NCBI GenBank assembly: GCA_902801515.1
Contig: CADCII010000007.1
Span: 46,388 to 110,387, forward strand
Direction of reading: 5' to 3'
Length of the DNA stretch: 64,000 nucleotides
Origin: an uncultured Lachnospiraceae bacterium
GTDB lineage: Bacteria; Bacillota; Clostridia; Lachnospirales; Lachnospiraceae
Shown here: in pieces, positions 1 to 8,203 of the stretch
Layout: each line of letters starts with the position of its first letter
Numbering within the stretch: the first letter of the stretch is position 1
Program-made: the position numbers and the translations under genes
The notes under the pieces: generated by a model
What the model was told of the DNA's origin: nothing
The model's input: only the letters and a program-made list of their open reading frames with translations
The model's database searches: none

Positions 1-6
1 GAAATA

Positions 7-648
7 ATGAGCAGCAATGTAAACACAGCAGGAGCAGGCACTATGAAGAGCAGTATGACACAAACACAGAGAAGAACAAGATATCTGGTAATCTCAGCGA
101 TGCTGAGCGCAATCTCCATCGTACTCATGCAGTTTGATTTCTCGGTACCATTCATGCCGTCTTTCATCAAGATGGACCTGTCGGATCTTCCGGCCCTGAT
201 CGGATCCTTCTCAATGGGACCGCTTTACGGAGTGATCATTGCTCTGGTCAAGAACCTGCTTCACCTTCTGCGCACCTCAACCGGAGGTATCGGAGAACTG
301 TCCAACTTCCTGCTGAGTGCATTGTTTGTACTTCCGGCAGGGCTGATCTACCAGAGGAACAAGACCAGGAAGCGCGCTATCATCGGTGCAGTCGTCGGTG
401 CAGTCTGCATGGCAGTGTTCAGTGTCATCACCAACTTTTTCATCGTATATCCGGTCTACACAGCATTTATGCCCATGGAGACCATAATCGCCATGTATCA
501 GGCCATCCTGCCGAAGATCAAAGACGGAGACCTGCTCAGCTGCCTGGTGATCTTCAACATGCCCTTCACTTTCGTGAAAGCCATGCTGTCCGTTGTCATC
601 ACACTGCTGATCTACAAACCGCTGTCACCGATCATCCACGGAGAGTGA
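7..648 (+). CDS. ribU: ECF transporter S component, RibU-like (riboflavin)
   Basis: A 213-residue, very hydrophobic protein with about five to six membrane segments and a basic N-terminus (QRRTRYL). The pattern MDLSDLPALIGSFSMGPLYG followed by KNLLHLL is characteristic of RibU-type substrate-binding (S) subunits of energy-coupling factor transporters, which capture riboflavin and dock on a shared EcfA/A'/T module that is not encoded here. The length fits the family. Only six bases precede the ATG, so the ribosome binding site and any FMN riboswitch lie outside the window; an inner Met at position 43 is a possible alternative start. It is followed by a repeat hairpin and a terminator. RibU is inferred from motif recall; another S component is possible. 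Confidence 0.8.
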   Translation: MSSNVNTAGAGTMKSSMTQTQRRTRYLVISAMLSAISIVLMQFDFSVPFMPSFIKMDLSDLPALIGSFSMGPLYGVIIALVKNLLHLLRTSTGGIGELSNFLLSALFVLPAGLIYQRNKTRKRAIIGAVVGAVCMAVFSVITNFFIVYPVYTAFMPMETIIAMYQAILPKIKDGDLLSCLVIFNMPFTFVKAMLSVVITLLIYKPLSPIIHGE

Positions 649-651
649 TAA

Positions 652-680
652 CTTGAACAAGTGCCTGTCACCTGTTCAAG
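652..680. repeat. Palindromic GTGCCTGTCAC repeat, locus 1, copy 1
   Basis: CTTGAACA at 652-659 is the inverse of TGTTCAAG at 673-680, enclosing AGTGCCTGTCACC. It starts right after the ribU stop codon and belongs to the family seen again near 800, 33640, 33830 and 61480. Confidence 0.75.
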
Positions 681-749
681 GATGGGGCGGTAGCTATCCA
701 CCGTTTTTTCCACTTTTTTGACAGTAACTTATATTATGTAACGTTGAGA

Positions 750-780
750 GGCAGCCCGTTTCGCCGGGCTGCCCCTTTTT
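750..780 (+). terminator. Rho-independent terminator after ribU
   Basis: GGCAGCCCG (750-758) pairs with CGGGCTGCC (765-773), followed by CCTTTTT. Confidence 0.85.
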
Positions 781-802
781 ACGCTAGCCGGCAGAACTTG
801 CA

Positions 803-853
803 CCAGTGCCTGTCACTTGTTCAAGTTTGAACTAGTGACAGGCACCTGTTCAG
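803..853. repeat. GTGCCTGTCAC repeat, locus 1, inverted pair
   Basis: Two copies face each other: GTGCCTGTCACT (806-817) is perfectly complementary to AGTGACAGGCAC (834-845), with TTGTTCAAG and TTTGAACT between them. A 12-bp stem with a loop that can itself pair. It lies just upstream of the TPR lipoprotein gene. Confidence 0.8.
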
Positions 854-901
854 TATGCTATGATGGGGGCGCTTAATTATCTTAGAAAAGGGTACTTGAA
901 T

Positions 902-1975
902 ATGATTTTGAACGGTTCTAAAAGAACGGGTTTATATTTTGCGGCTGCTGCGGCAGCCTGTGCGCTGTTTCTGGGCGGATGTCACCGTGATGCTGTGCCG
1001 ACTGAGAAGACGAAGGCCGGGTTTGCGGCGGTGGAGTCTCAGAATTACCAGGAGGCGGAGGGCTTTTTCACGGAGGCTGTCTCTGACGGTGAGGATCCGG
1101 TAGCGGCTTACCGTGGACTTGGGATCGCGCAGATGGGCCAGGCGAAGTATGCGGAAGCGTCGGATTCTTTCGGCAAGGCGCTGGCGGCGACGGATGACAA
1201 GATGCCGGAGACGGTGCTGGATCTGCTGCAGTACAGGGGGTCTTCGCAGTATCGCATGCAGGATTATGAAGGGGCGATCGAGACCTGCAGCCAGATCACG
1301 GCGGCGGACCCGCAGCAGGTGATGGCGTATTTCTACACCGGTGCGAGCCAGCTTCATCTGGGGAATCAGGAGGAGGCTGAGGCGAATTTTGACTATGCTG
1401 CTTCCCTGCGGCCTGACGATTACCAGCTGTATCTGGACATCTACAGTGTCTATGAAGACACGAAGCTGTCCGGCGTGGGTGATACCTATCTGCAGACTGC
1501 CCTCGGCATTGCGCCGGAGGACAATGAAGATTATTACAATGTAGGCAAGATCTACTACTATCTGGAGCAGTATGACCAGGCGTCTGAGGCGCTGAACCAG
1601 CCGGTGAAGGATGGACATGAACCGGCGCTGTCGCTTATGGGCCGGATCTATCTTGCCAAGGGGGAAAATGACAACGCCAACGCGATTTATTCCCAGATTC
1701 TTCAGAAGAATCAGAAGGATGCTGACGCGTACAATGGTCTTGCGCTGTGCGCGCTTGCACAGGATGATCCTGATAAGGCGCTGAATTATATCACCCAGGG
1801 ACTGGAACTGCCCGGCGGTGAAGGCAAGCAGGAACTGTACTTTAACGAGATCATTGCCTATGAGAAGAAGCTGGATTTCCTGACGGCGAGAGACAAGTGC
1901 AGGACTTATGTGGAGATGTATCCGACCGATGAGGAAGGAGCGAAGGAACTGGAGTTCCTGAATACAAGAGGATAA
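902..1975 (+). CDS. TPR-repeat lipoprotein
   Basis: A 357-residue secreted lipoprotein: basic N-terminus, Ala-rich hydrophobic stretch and lipobox LGGC with Cys27, then successive tetratricopeptide repeats (for example QNYQEAEGFFTEAV, AKYAEASDSFGKAL, QDYEGAIETC, GNQEEAEANFDYAASLRPDD, EQYDQASEAL, ENDNANAIYSQIL, DDPDKALNYITQGL). TPR arrays scaffold protein-protein contacts; no catalytic domain is visible and the partner is unknown. I chose the ATG at 902, not 860, because AGAAAAGGG precedes it at usual distance and the signal peptide then begins normally. It stands alone between a terminator and the convergent csp gene. Confidence 0.8.
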   Translation: MILNGSKRTGLYFAAAAAACALFLGGCHRDAVPTEKTKAGFAAVESQNYQEAEGFFTEAVSDGEDPVAAYRGLGIAQMGQAKYAEASDSFGKALAATDDKMPETVLDLLQYRGSSQYRMQDYEGAIETCSQITAADPQQVMAYFYTGASQLHLGNQEEAEANFDYAASLRPDDYQLYLDIYSVYEDTKLSGVGDTYLQTALGIAPEDNEDYYNVGKIYYYLEQYDQASEALNQPVKDGHEPALSLMGRIYLAKGENDNANAIYSQILQKNQKDADAYNGLALCALAQDDPDKALNYITQGLELPGGEGKQELYFNEIIAYEKKLDFLTARDKCRTYVEMYPTDEEGAKELEFLNTRG

Positions 1976-2017
1976 TCACGGGACTGCCTGCGGCAGACCC
2001 GTACGGGAAATGGAAAA

Positions 2018-2041
2018 GCGGTCCGCCATAAAGCGGACCGC
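2018..2041 (-). terminator. Terminator of the cold-shock gene (possibly bidirectional)
   Basis: GCGGTCCGC (2018-2026) and GCGGACCGC (2033-2041) form a 9-bp stem. On the minus strand it is followed by TTTTCC, on the plus strand after a few bases by CTTTTT, so it may end both convergent genes. Confidence 0.7.
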
Positions 2042-2100
2042 CGATTCAACAAAACTTTTTATATATTCAGTATCTATATATAAAGAAAAGGTTGGATGAA

Positions 2101-2298
2101 TCACTCTTTGACTACGTTGGAAGCCTGCATTCCACGCTGACCTTCTGTCAGATCGTATGTTACGCTCTGGCCTTCGTCCAGCGTCTTGAAGCCTTCGCCC
2201 TGGATTGCGGAGAAATGAACGAATACGTCCTTTCCATCCTCACCAGTGATAAATCCATAACCTTTTTCTGCGTTGAACCACTTAACTGTACCCTTCAT
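2101..2298 (-). CDS. Cold-shock protein (CspA family)
   Basis: A 65-residue single OB-fold RNA chaperone. It begins [17 protein letters not shown] and contains the RNP1-like KGYGFI and RNP2-like DVFVHFSAI aromatic motifs that bind single-stranded nucleic acid; length is exactly that of the family. The start at 2298 is set by a strong GGAGG eight to ten bases upstream and by homology; the longer open frame upstream is 5' leader. It is monocistronic with its own consensus promoter at 2368-2397 and a leader of about 60 bases, typical for genes controlled at the RNA level on temperature shift. Confidence 0.95.
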   Translation of the reverse strand: MKGTVKWFNAEKGYGFITGEDGKDVFVHFSAIQGEGFKTLDEGQSVTYDLTEGQRGMQASNVVKE

Positions 2299-2367
2299 TA
2301 TAACGGGACCTCCATAAATAAAAAAAACATAGATTGATGTAATTGCGTCAATCTCGATTGCGGATAG

Positions 2368-2397
2368 ATTATATCGCCCGGCGCTATGATGTGTCAA
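2368..2397 (-). promoter_or_regulatory. Sigma-A promoter of the cold-shock gene
   Basis: Minus strand TTGACA (2397-2392), 18-base spacer, TATAAT (2373-2368): perfect match in both hexamers. Confidence 0.85.
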
Positions 2398-2570
2398 CCG
2401 CTAAATCGTTCATTTTCCACCTAATTTCACGAAAACGCAAAGTCAGGATGTGCTGAACTTGTGCAACTTGGTGGTTTCAAGGGGTGGTTTCGCGACATTT
2501 GAAGACCGATTATTATGTATATTCTATAAAAAACAGGTGCAACCTAAGTTCGTATGCAGGAGAGACTTAT

Positions 2571-3944
2571 ATGACGGCAGACATCAGACAGAAAATAAAC
2601 ATACCGGACCCTGCGAAGAAGGTCCTGGAACGGCTGCACGAATGCGGTTATGAAGCTTATGTTGTGGGCGGCTGCGTCCGCGACAGCGTGATCGGAATGG
2701 TACCGGACGACTGGGACATTACGACCGGGGCGACTCCGGAGCAGGTGAGGGCAATATTCAAAAGGACGATCGACACAGGGGTCGAACACGGGACTGTCAC
2801 AGTCCGCATGGACGGAGAGAGCCTGGAGGTCACGACCTTCCGGATCGACGGAGATTACGCGGATCACAGGCATCCGGACAATGTGAGTTTCACGACGGAT
2901 CTTGAGGAAGACCTGAAGAGGCGCGACTTTACGATCAACGCCATGGCCTACAATGACAGGGACGGGATCATCGACCTGTTCGGAGGCATGGAGGATCTGA
3001 AGAACGGGATCGTGCGCTGTGTCGGAGATCCGAGAGAACGATTCACGGAGGACGCTCTGAGGATCTTCCGCGCTGTCCGCTTCTGCGCGAAACTCGGATA
3101 CGAACTGGACCCGGGGACAAGGGAGGCGGCAGCCCGGATGGCTCCCTCGCTTGCCATGGTGAGCGCAGAGCGGATCCGCATGGAACTGGAAAAACTGCTG
3201 GTATCCCCGCATCCGGAGATGATCCGCCTTGCCTGGGAGTGCGGCATCACGAAGATAATCCTCCCGGAATTTGACGCGGAGATGGACGCGGTCCAGAACA
3301 ATGCGCATCATAAGATTACCGTGGGAGAGCATACCATCCGGACGATGATGGCGGTGGAGCCGGACCGGATCCTGCGGCTTACCATGCTGCTTCATGACTC
3401 GGGAAAACCGGTCTGCCAGACGCTGGCGCCTGACGGTGTGTTCCATTACCACGGACATGCGGCTCCGGGAGCTGTGATCGCGAAAGAAGTCATGGAGCGC
3501 CTTAAATATGATAAGGCAACGGAACGGACCGTTGTGCAGCTGATACAGAACCACTCACTGTATCCCGAACTGACGCCGGAAGGGGTGAGGCGTGCCGTGG
3601 TGCAGATCGGAGAAGACCTGTTCCCGTTATTCCTGAAGGTCAAAAGAGCTGACATAGGCGGGCAGAGCGAAGAGGTGCAGCAGAGGAAGTTCGAGTATAT
3701 GGATCAGGTGGAGCTGATCTACCGCGGGATCCTGGAGAGGGGAGACTGCCTGTCGCTCAAGAGACTTGCTGTGACAGGAGACGACCTGATTGCCATGGGA
3801 GTTCCGAAGGGAAAGCGGATCGGGAAGATCCTGAACACGCTTCTGGACGAGGTCCTGGCAGATCCTCAGAGAAATGAAAGAGACTGCCTGCTGGCGCGGG
3901 CGGCGAAACTTGTTTCATCATCTGGTGACAATCCAGAGGATTGA
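2571..3944 (+). CDS. cca: CCA tRNA nucleotidyltransferase with HD domain
   Basis: A 457-residue class II nucleotidyltransferase that adds or repairs the CCA end of tRNAs. The head domain has VVGGCVRDSVIG and DDWDITT (metal-binding acidic pair), RRDFTINAMAY, and the RFTEDALRIFRAVRF motif; a C-terminal HD-type domain contains LLHDSGKP (residues near 270) and HGHAAPGA, suggesting phosphohydrolase activity. The ATG at 2571 is preceded by AGGAGA at good spacing; longer in-frame starts (2484) lack one and extend beyond the family's N-terminus. The promoter of hisS lies inside its last codons. Confidence 0.92.
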   Translation: MTADIRQKINIPDPAKKVLERLHECGYEAYVVGGCVRDSVIGMVPDDWDITTGATPEQVRAIFKRTIDTGVEHGTVTVRMDGESLEVTTFRIDGDYADHRHPDNVSFTTDLEEDLKRRDFTINAMAYNDRDGIIDLFGGMEDLKNGIVRCVGDPRERFTEDALRIFRAVRFCAKLGYELDPGTREAAARMAPSLAMVSAERIRMELEKLLVSPHPEMIRLAWECGITKIILPEFDAEMDAVQNNAHHKITVGEHTIRTMMAVEPDRILRLTMLLHDSGKPVCQTLAPDGVFHYHGHAAPGAVIAKEVMERLKYDKATERTVVQLIQNHSLYPELTPEGVRRAVVQIGEDLFPLFLKVKRADIGGQSEEVQQRKFEYMDQVELIYRGILERGDCLSLKRLAVTGDDLIAMGVPKGKRIGKILNTLLDEVLADPQRNERDCLLARAAKLVSSSGDNPED

Positions 3945-3953
3945 TAGTATACT
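3925..3953 (+). promoter_or_regulatory. Promoter of the hisS leader transcript
   Basis: GTGACA (3925-3930), 17-base spacer, TATACT (3948-3953). It overlaps the end of cca and would start transcription at about 3960, just at the outer stem of the structured leader. Confidence 0.6.
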
Positions 3954-3954
3954 G

Positions 3955-4084
3955 ATGATGTAAGGGTCAAAAGCTCTGAAGCCGAGGTAAGCTTGCTTAC
4001 CGGAGGCAAAAGAGGTGTTGCCCCACCGGACACGGAGCGATCCGTACATCATAGCTGGGGACAAAAGGTACTTTTGCCCCCAGC
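3955..4084 (+). ncRNA. Structured 5' leader of hisS, class not recognised
   Basis: An outer stem pairs 3955-3968 with 4039-4052 (13 pairs, one mismatch). Inside, GCTC (3973-3976) pairs with GAGC (4035-4038), and two arms follow: GGTAAGC/GCTTACC (3986-4001, extendable by GCC/GGC) and GGTG/CACC (4014-4027), making a three-way junction. A second domain, 4054-4084, is a 13-bp hairpin with one A-C mismatch but no U tract. The unpaired motif CAAAAG recurs three times. There is no T-box signature. This looks like a cis-regulatory RNA, but the outer part of the stem depends on where transcription starts. Confidence 0.5.
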
Positions 4085-4121
4085 ATCATGTTGGTTCATA
4101 AATAGGAAGGCAGAATAGAGC

Positions 4122-5432
4122 ATGAAATTTATACAGACACCGGTGAAGGGGATGCAGGATTTCCTTCCCGAGGATATGGCACTGAGACAGCATGTACTCG
4201 GACTGATCCGTGAAACCTACGGAAGATACGGATTCACGGAGATCGAGACTCCGGTCATGGAACACATCGAGAATCTGACCGGGAAAAACGGCGGTGAAAA
4301 TGAGAAGCTGATCTTCAAGGTTGAGAAGAGAGGCCGTGAACTGGAGAAGGCTCTTGGCAAGGTACGCGGCAGCGAGGATATGCCCTCTGACGCGGCGGGA
4401 ACAGAGATAGCGGACAGTGCGCTCCGCTACGACCTGACGGTTCCGCTGTGCCGGTACTACAGCTGCCACAAGAACGAGCTTCCCACCCCGTTCAAAGCAC
4501 TGCAGATCGGCAACGTGTTCCGTGCGGACCGTCCCCAGAAGGGTCGCTTCCGCCAGTTTACACAGTGCGACATCGATATTATCGGCGATAATTCCGTCAT
4601 GGCAGAGATCGAACTGATCGCGGCCACTTCCGGAGCCCTTCACAGGATCTTCGCCGAAGTCGGAGTGTCCGGATTTACCGTACATATCGGAGACCGCAGG
4701 ATCCTTCGTGCCATGGCCAGGAGTGCAGGCTTCTCGGAAGAAGAATACGATGATGTGTTCATTATCCTCGACAAGATGGACAAGATCGGTCTTGATGGTG
4801 TACGTGAGGACCTTCTTGCAAATGGATATGCTGAGGAAAAGGTCGATAAGTATGTCGGGTATTTCCACCTGTACCAGGAAGGAAAAGCTGAAGACGTTGC
4901 ATCCTTTATTGAGAGCACATGCGCAGATGCGATCGAAGAGGGCGCCGCGAAGGATCTGGAACTGATCATGTCGGCAGCCCGTGCCATGATCAGTGAGGAC
5001 ATCACCCTGAAGTTCGACCCGACTCTGGTACGCGGCATGAGCTACTATACGGGGACGATCTTCGAGATCTCCATCGACAACTATTCATTTTCCATCGCAG
5101 GCGGCGGAAGATATGACAAGATGGTCGGCAGATTCTGCGGACAGGACGCCCCGGCGTGCGGCTTCTCCATCGGTTTTGAGCGGATCGTCACGATCCTGAA
5201 GGACCTCAACTGGAAGGAGGAAGGCGCAGGGGCAAAGAAGGCATATCTGGTTGACATGAAAGGTGCTGCCGGAAGAGTCACCGAAGTGTTCGGCAAGGCT
5301 GCCGCAGAGCGCGCGGACGGCATGACAGTAGTGGTGCAGCCGCTGAAGAAGAACGCGAAGTTCCAGGTCGAGACCCTGGAGAAGGGCGGATATACAGACA
5401 TTCTGAAAGTATATTCCGACACACAGCTGTAA
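4122..5432 (+). CDS. hisS: Histidyl-tRNA synthetase
   Basis: A 436-residue class II aminoacyl-tRNA synthetase charging tRNA-His. Visible signatures: motif 1 region YGFTEIETPVMEH, motif 2 GNVFRADRPQKGRFRQFTQCD, histidine-specific LVRGMSYYTGTIFEI, and motif 3 GGGRYDKMVGRF...ACGFSIGFERI. The C-terminal anticodon-binding domain follows (about residues 345-436). Length is normal. The ATG follows GGAAGG at about 11 bases. Expression is probably controlled through the structured leader between cca and this gene. A 100-base gap without recognisable sites separates it from the phosphohexomutase gene. Confidence 0.95.
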   Translation: MKFIQTPVKGMQDFLPEDMALRQHVLGLIRETYGRYGFTEIETPVMEHIENLTGKNGGENEKLIFKVEKRGRELEKALGKVRGSEDMPSDAAGTEIADSALRYDLTVPLCRYYSCHKNELPTPFKALQIGNVFRADRPQKGRFRQFTQCDIDIIGDNSVMAEIELIAATSGALHRIFAEVGVSGFTVHIGDRRILRAMARSAGFSEEEYDDVFIILDKMDKIGLDGVREDLLANGYAEEKVDKYVGYFHLYQEGKAEDVASFIESTCADAIEEGAAKDLELIMSAARAMISEDITLKFDPTLVRGMSYYTGTIFEISIDNYSFSIAGGGRYDKMVGRFCGQDAPACGFSIGFERIVTILKDLNWKEEGAGAKKAYLVDMKGAAGRVTEVFGKAAAERADGMTVVVQPLKKNAKFQVETLEKGGYTDILKVYSDTQL

Positions 5433-5533
5433 TACGGATTCACAGGCACCTCCGGGGAACAGACAGGAGGATGCCTTAAGTAGCAGAGCGGAAACAGAGA
5501 CTATGCAACCTACGTAAAAAGGAGACGACTGTT

Positions 5534-7270
5534 ATGGAAGATTACAGGGCAAGGTATGAAGAATGGCTGAACGACCCTTATTTTGATGAGGGAACGAAGG
5601 CCGAACTGAAGGCGATCGCCGATGATGAAAATGAGATCAAAGAGCGTTTCTACATGGATCTTGAGTTCGGCACGGCAGGTCTTCGCGGTATTATCGGAGC
5701 GGGAACCAACCGCATGAATATCTATGTCGTCCGTAAGGCGACACAGGGCCTTGCGAATTACATCCTCAAGGTCGGCGCTGAGGCAAAGGGTGTAGCGATT
5801 GCTCATGATTCCCGCCGCATGCATGATGAGTTTACCGAATGCGCGGCTCTCACACTTGCCGCCAACGGCATCAAGGCTTATGTGTTTGACGCTCTGCGTC
5901 CCACGCCGGAACTGTCCTATGCGGTCCGTCATCTGGGCTGTATAGCCGGCATCAATATCACAGCAAGCCACAACCCGCCTGAATACAACGGCTACAAAGT
6001 ATACTGGGAAGACGGCGCGCAGATCACCCCGCCCCATGACAGCGGCATCATGGCCGAGGTCAAGGCGATCACGGAGTATTCCGCATGCAAGACCATGGAC
6101 AAACAGGAAGCGATCGACAAGGGCCTGTATGTAGTGATCGGCGAAGAGGTTGACAATGACTATCTTGCAGAACTGAAGAAAAATGTCCTTCATCCGGAAG
6201 CGATCCGTGATCAGGCGAGGAATCTGAAGATCGTCTACACTCCGCTTCACGGAACCGGACTGGTCCCGGCAGTCAGAGTCCTGAAAGAACTGGGATTTGA
6301 GAATGTTATTGTTGTTCCGGAACAGGAGAAACCGGACGGAGACTTCCCGACCGTATCCTATCCGAATCCGGAAGCAGAAGAGGCATTTGCCCTCGGACTT
6401 AAGTTGGCGGAAGAGACCGGAGCTGATCTGGTCCTTGCAACCGACCCGGATGCAGACCGTCTCGGCGTGAGAGTCAGGGACAAGGAAGGCGTCTATCATA
6501 CACTGACCGGAAATATGTCCGGAAGCCTTCTGGCAGACTATGAGATCGGACAGACGAAGGCACTGAAGGGACTTCCCTCCGACGGCCTGCTGATCAAGAC
6601 CATCGTCACCACGAACCTGGCAGATGCGATCTGCAAGTACTATGGTGTAGCTGAATACGAGTGCCTGACAGGCTTCAAGTGGATCGGACGTCAGATCCTG
6701 AAGATGGAAAATGAGAAGAAGGGCACTTATCTGTTTGGATTTGAGGAGAGCTACGGCTGCCTGATCGGAACCCATGCCCGTGACAAGGATGCTATCGTGG
6801 CAGTCATGGCACTGTGCGAAGCTGCGGCATATTACAAGACAAAGGATATGACCCTGTGGGATGCTATGCTCGACCTGTATGAGCGCTGCGGATACTACAA
6901 GGATGATATCAAGTCTGTCGGACTTGCAGGTATCGAAGGCCTTCAGAAGATCCAGCAGATCATGGCCACACTTCGTGAAGAGCCTCTCAAAGAGCTGGCA
7001 GGATACAAAGTACTCAAGGTCCGCGACTATCAGAAGGATACGATCCTGGATCTGCAGACCGGAACAGAGACCGATACAGGCCTTCCGAAGTCCAATGTTC
7101 TGTACTATGAGATGACCGACGACGCATGGCTGTGCGTACGCCCGTCCGGAACCGAGCCAAAGATCAAATTCTACTACGGAGTGGTCGGGAATTCCCTGGA
7201 AGATGCAGACGCGAAGAGCGAAGCATTCGGGGCAGAAGTACTCGCAGTTATCGACGAGATGCTGAAATAA
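5534..7270 (+). CDS. Phosphoglucomutase/phosphomannomutase (PgcA type)
   Basis: A 578-residue alpha-D-phosphohexomutase, the long bacterial form like PgcA/PGM2. The active-site phosphoserine loop ITASHNPPEYNGYKVYW lies near residue 147, the metal-binding loop DPDADRLGVRV near 308, the sugar-specificity loop FGFEESYGCLIG near 405 and the phosphate-binding loop RPSGTEPKIKFYY near the C-terminus. It interconverts glucose 1-phosphate and 6-phosphate, so it connects to the glgC/glgD glycogen genes and the glucokinase further along. AAAAAGGAG precedes the ATG. Preference for glucose or mannose phosphate cannot be told from motifs. Confidence 0.93.
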   Translation: MEDYRARYEEWLNDPYFDEGTKAELKAIADDENEIKERFYMDLEFGTAGLRGIIGAGTNRMNIYVVRKATQGLANYILKVGAEAKGVAIAHDSRRMHDEFTECAALTLAANGIKAYVFDALRPTPELSYAVRHLGCIAGINITASHNPPEYNGYKVYWEDGAQITPPHDSGIMAEVKAITEYSACKTMDKQEAIDKGLYVVIGEEVDNDYLAELKKNVLHPEAIRDQARNLKIVYTPLHGTGLVPAVRVLKELGFENVIVVPEQEKPDGDFPTVSYPNPEAEEAFALGLKLAEETGADLVLATDPDADRLGVRVRDKEGVYHTLTGNMSGSLLADYEIGQTKALKGLPSDGLLIKTIVTTNLADAICKYYGVAEYECLTGFKWIGRQILKMENEKKGTYLFGFEESYGCLIGTHARDKDAIVAVMALCEAAAYYKTKDMTLWDAMLDLYERCGYYKDDIKSVGLAGIEGLQKIQQIMATLREEPLKELAGYKVLKVRDYQKDTILDLQTGTETDTGLPKSNVLYYEMTDDAWLCVRPSGTEPKIKFYYGVVGNSLEDADAKSEAFGAEVLAVIDEMLK

Positions 7271-7322
7271 TGAAATAATCCCAAAAAAGCCTGCATTTAA
7301 AGCCTTTGCGGCCTCAGTATGC

Positions 7323-7351
7323 TTGACAAATAGGCTTAACAGGGATATAAG
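7323..7351 (+). promoter_or_regulatory. Promoter of the HU gene
   Basis: TTGACA (7323-7328), 17-base spacer, TATAAG (7346-7351); transcription start about 60 bases before the HU start codon. Confidence 0.8.
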
Positions 7352-7415
7352 TAAACATAGTGCCCCCCTGAGGGTGGGTGAGGTAATAAACTATTATTGA
7401 AAAAGGAGTAATCTC

Positions 7416-7688
7416 ATGAATAAGACAGAACTTGTAGCCGCTATGGCTGAAAACGCTGGACTGACCAAGAAGGACGCAGAGGCAGCTCTGAAGGCATTTG
7501 TTGAGACCGTTGAAGCAGCTCTGAAGGCTGACGACAAGGTTCAGATCGTTGGATTCGGTACTTTCGAAGTTTCCGAGAGAGCAGCCCGCGAGGGAAGAAA
7601 TCCGCAGACTGGCGAGACCATGAAGATCGCAGCTTCCAAGAGCCCGAAGTTCAAGGCCGGCAAGGCTCTGAAGGATGCTCTGAACTGA
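7416..7688 (+). CDS. hup: HU family DNA-binding protein
   Basis: A 90-residue histone-like nucleoid protein. It starts [22 protein letters not shown] and has the DNA-binding arm signature [22 protein letters not shown], ending [12 protein letters not shown], all as in HU. AAAGGAG lies at ideal distance before the ATG. It has its own promoter and terminator, so it is probably highly expressed as a single-gene unit, although it stands directly before rqcP as in other Clostridia. Confidence 0.97.
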   Translation: MNKTELVAAMAENAGLTKKDAEAALKAFVETVEAALKADDKVQIVGFGTFEVSERAAREGRNPQTGETMKIAASKSPKFKAGKALKDALN

Positions 7689-7748
7689 TTGCAGACTGTC
7701 CGGCGATTCTGTATCGCTGCTATAGCTGAATGAGTTAGATGAGTTAAG

Positions 7749-7778
7749 CCCCTTGTCCGAACGGACAGGGGGTTTATT
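7749..7778 (+). terminator. Terminator after the HU gene
   Basis: CCCCTTGTCCG (7749-7759) pairs with CGGACAGGGGG (7762-7772), followed by TTTATT. The rqcP start codon lies only 14 bases beyond, so read-through or a separate start must feed rqcP. Confidence 0.8.
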
Positions 7779-7791
7779 GCAGGGGAAAAAG

Positions 7792-8031
7792 ATGAGACTT
7801 GATAAATACTTGAAGGTTTCCCGCCTGATCAAGAGGCGCACGGTGGCAAATGAAGCCTGTGACGCCGGAAGAGTACAGATCAACGGAAGACCGGCAAAAG
7901 CCTCAGCACAGGTCGAGGTGGGAGACGTGATTGAGATCGCGTTCGGGAACCGCTCTGTCAAAGCGGAGATTCTCAGTATTGCTGAAACCGTCCGCAAGGA
8001 AGAAGCGCAGGAGATGTTCCGGTACCTGTGA
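7792..8031 (+). CDS. rqcP: S4-domain RNA-binding protein RqcP (YabO)
   Basis: A 79-residue single S4 domain: MRLDKYLKVSRLIKRRTVANEACDAGRVQINGRPAKAS then VGDVIEIAFG. RqcP binds the obstructed 50S subunit and works with RqcH to add alanine tails to stalled nascent chains. The start at 7792 matches the family N-terminus and follows AGGGG; the longer frame runs into the HU terminator. Position next to HU and divIC is the conserved Firmicutes order. The sporulation genes that usually follow it (yabP, yabQ) are missing here. Confidence 0.88.
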   Translation: MRLDKYLKVSRLIKRRTVANEACDAGRVQINGRPAKASAQVEVGDVIEIAFGNRSVKAEILSIAETVRKEEAQEMFRYL

Positions 8032-8085
8032 ATTTTTTACATTTTTATTACAATTGACACAATTTGCAGATTGGGGGTTGAATTC

Positions 8086-8099
8086 GCTGTTTAAACAGC
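8086..8099. promoter_or_regulatory. Perfect 14-bp palindrome upstream of divIC
   Basis: GCTGTTTAAACAGC in the 172-base gap between rqcP and divIC; an operator-like dyad, no regulator known. An AT-rich TATAAG/TATAAAT stretch lies about 20-30 bases further on. Confidence 0.35.
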
Positions 8100-8203
8100 T
8101 TAAACTGATACACAGTATAAGTATAAATATCACGTTTGTCTGATGCGGGGAGACGGCTGGGGAGGCCGGCAGAGGACAGCGGGAAAGTAAGGGGTACAAC
8201 AGA

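Noticed and set aside
718-746. TTGACA at 718-723 as a promoter
   Set aside because: No -10 hexamer at suitable distance; the nearest TATTAT is only eight bases away.
932-1618. Long minus-strand open frame opposite the TPR lipoprotein
   Set aside because: Arg/Leu-rich shadow of the real gene with no binding site or recognisable domain.
3945-4121. T-box riboswitch for hisS
   Set aside because: The conserved T-box antiterminator sequence and a His specifier loop are absent, although the leader is structured.
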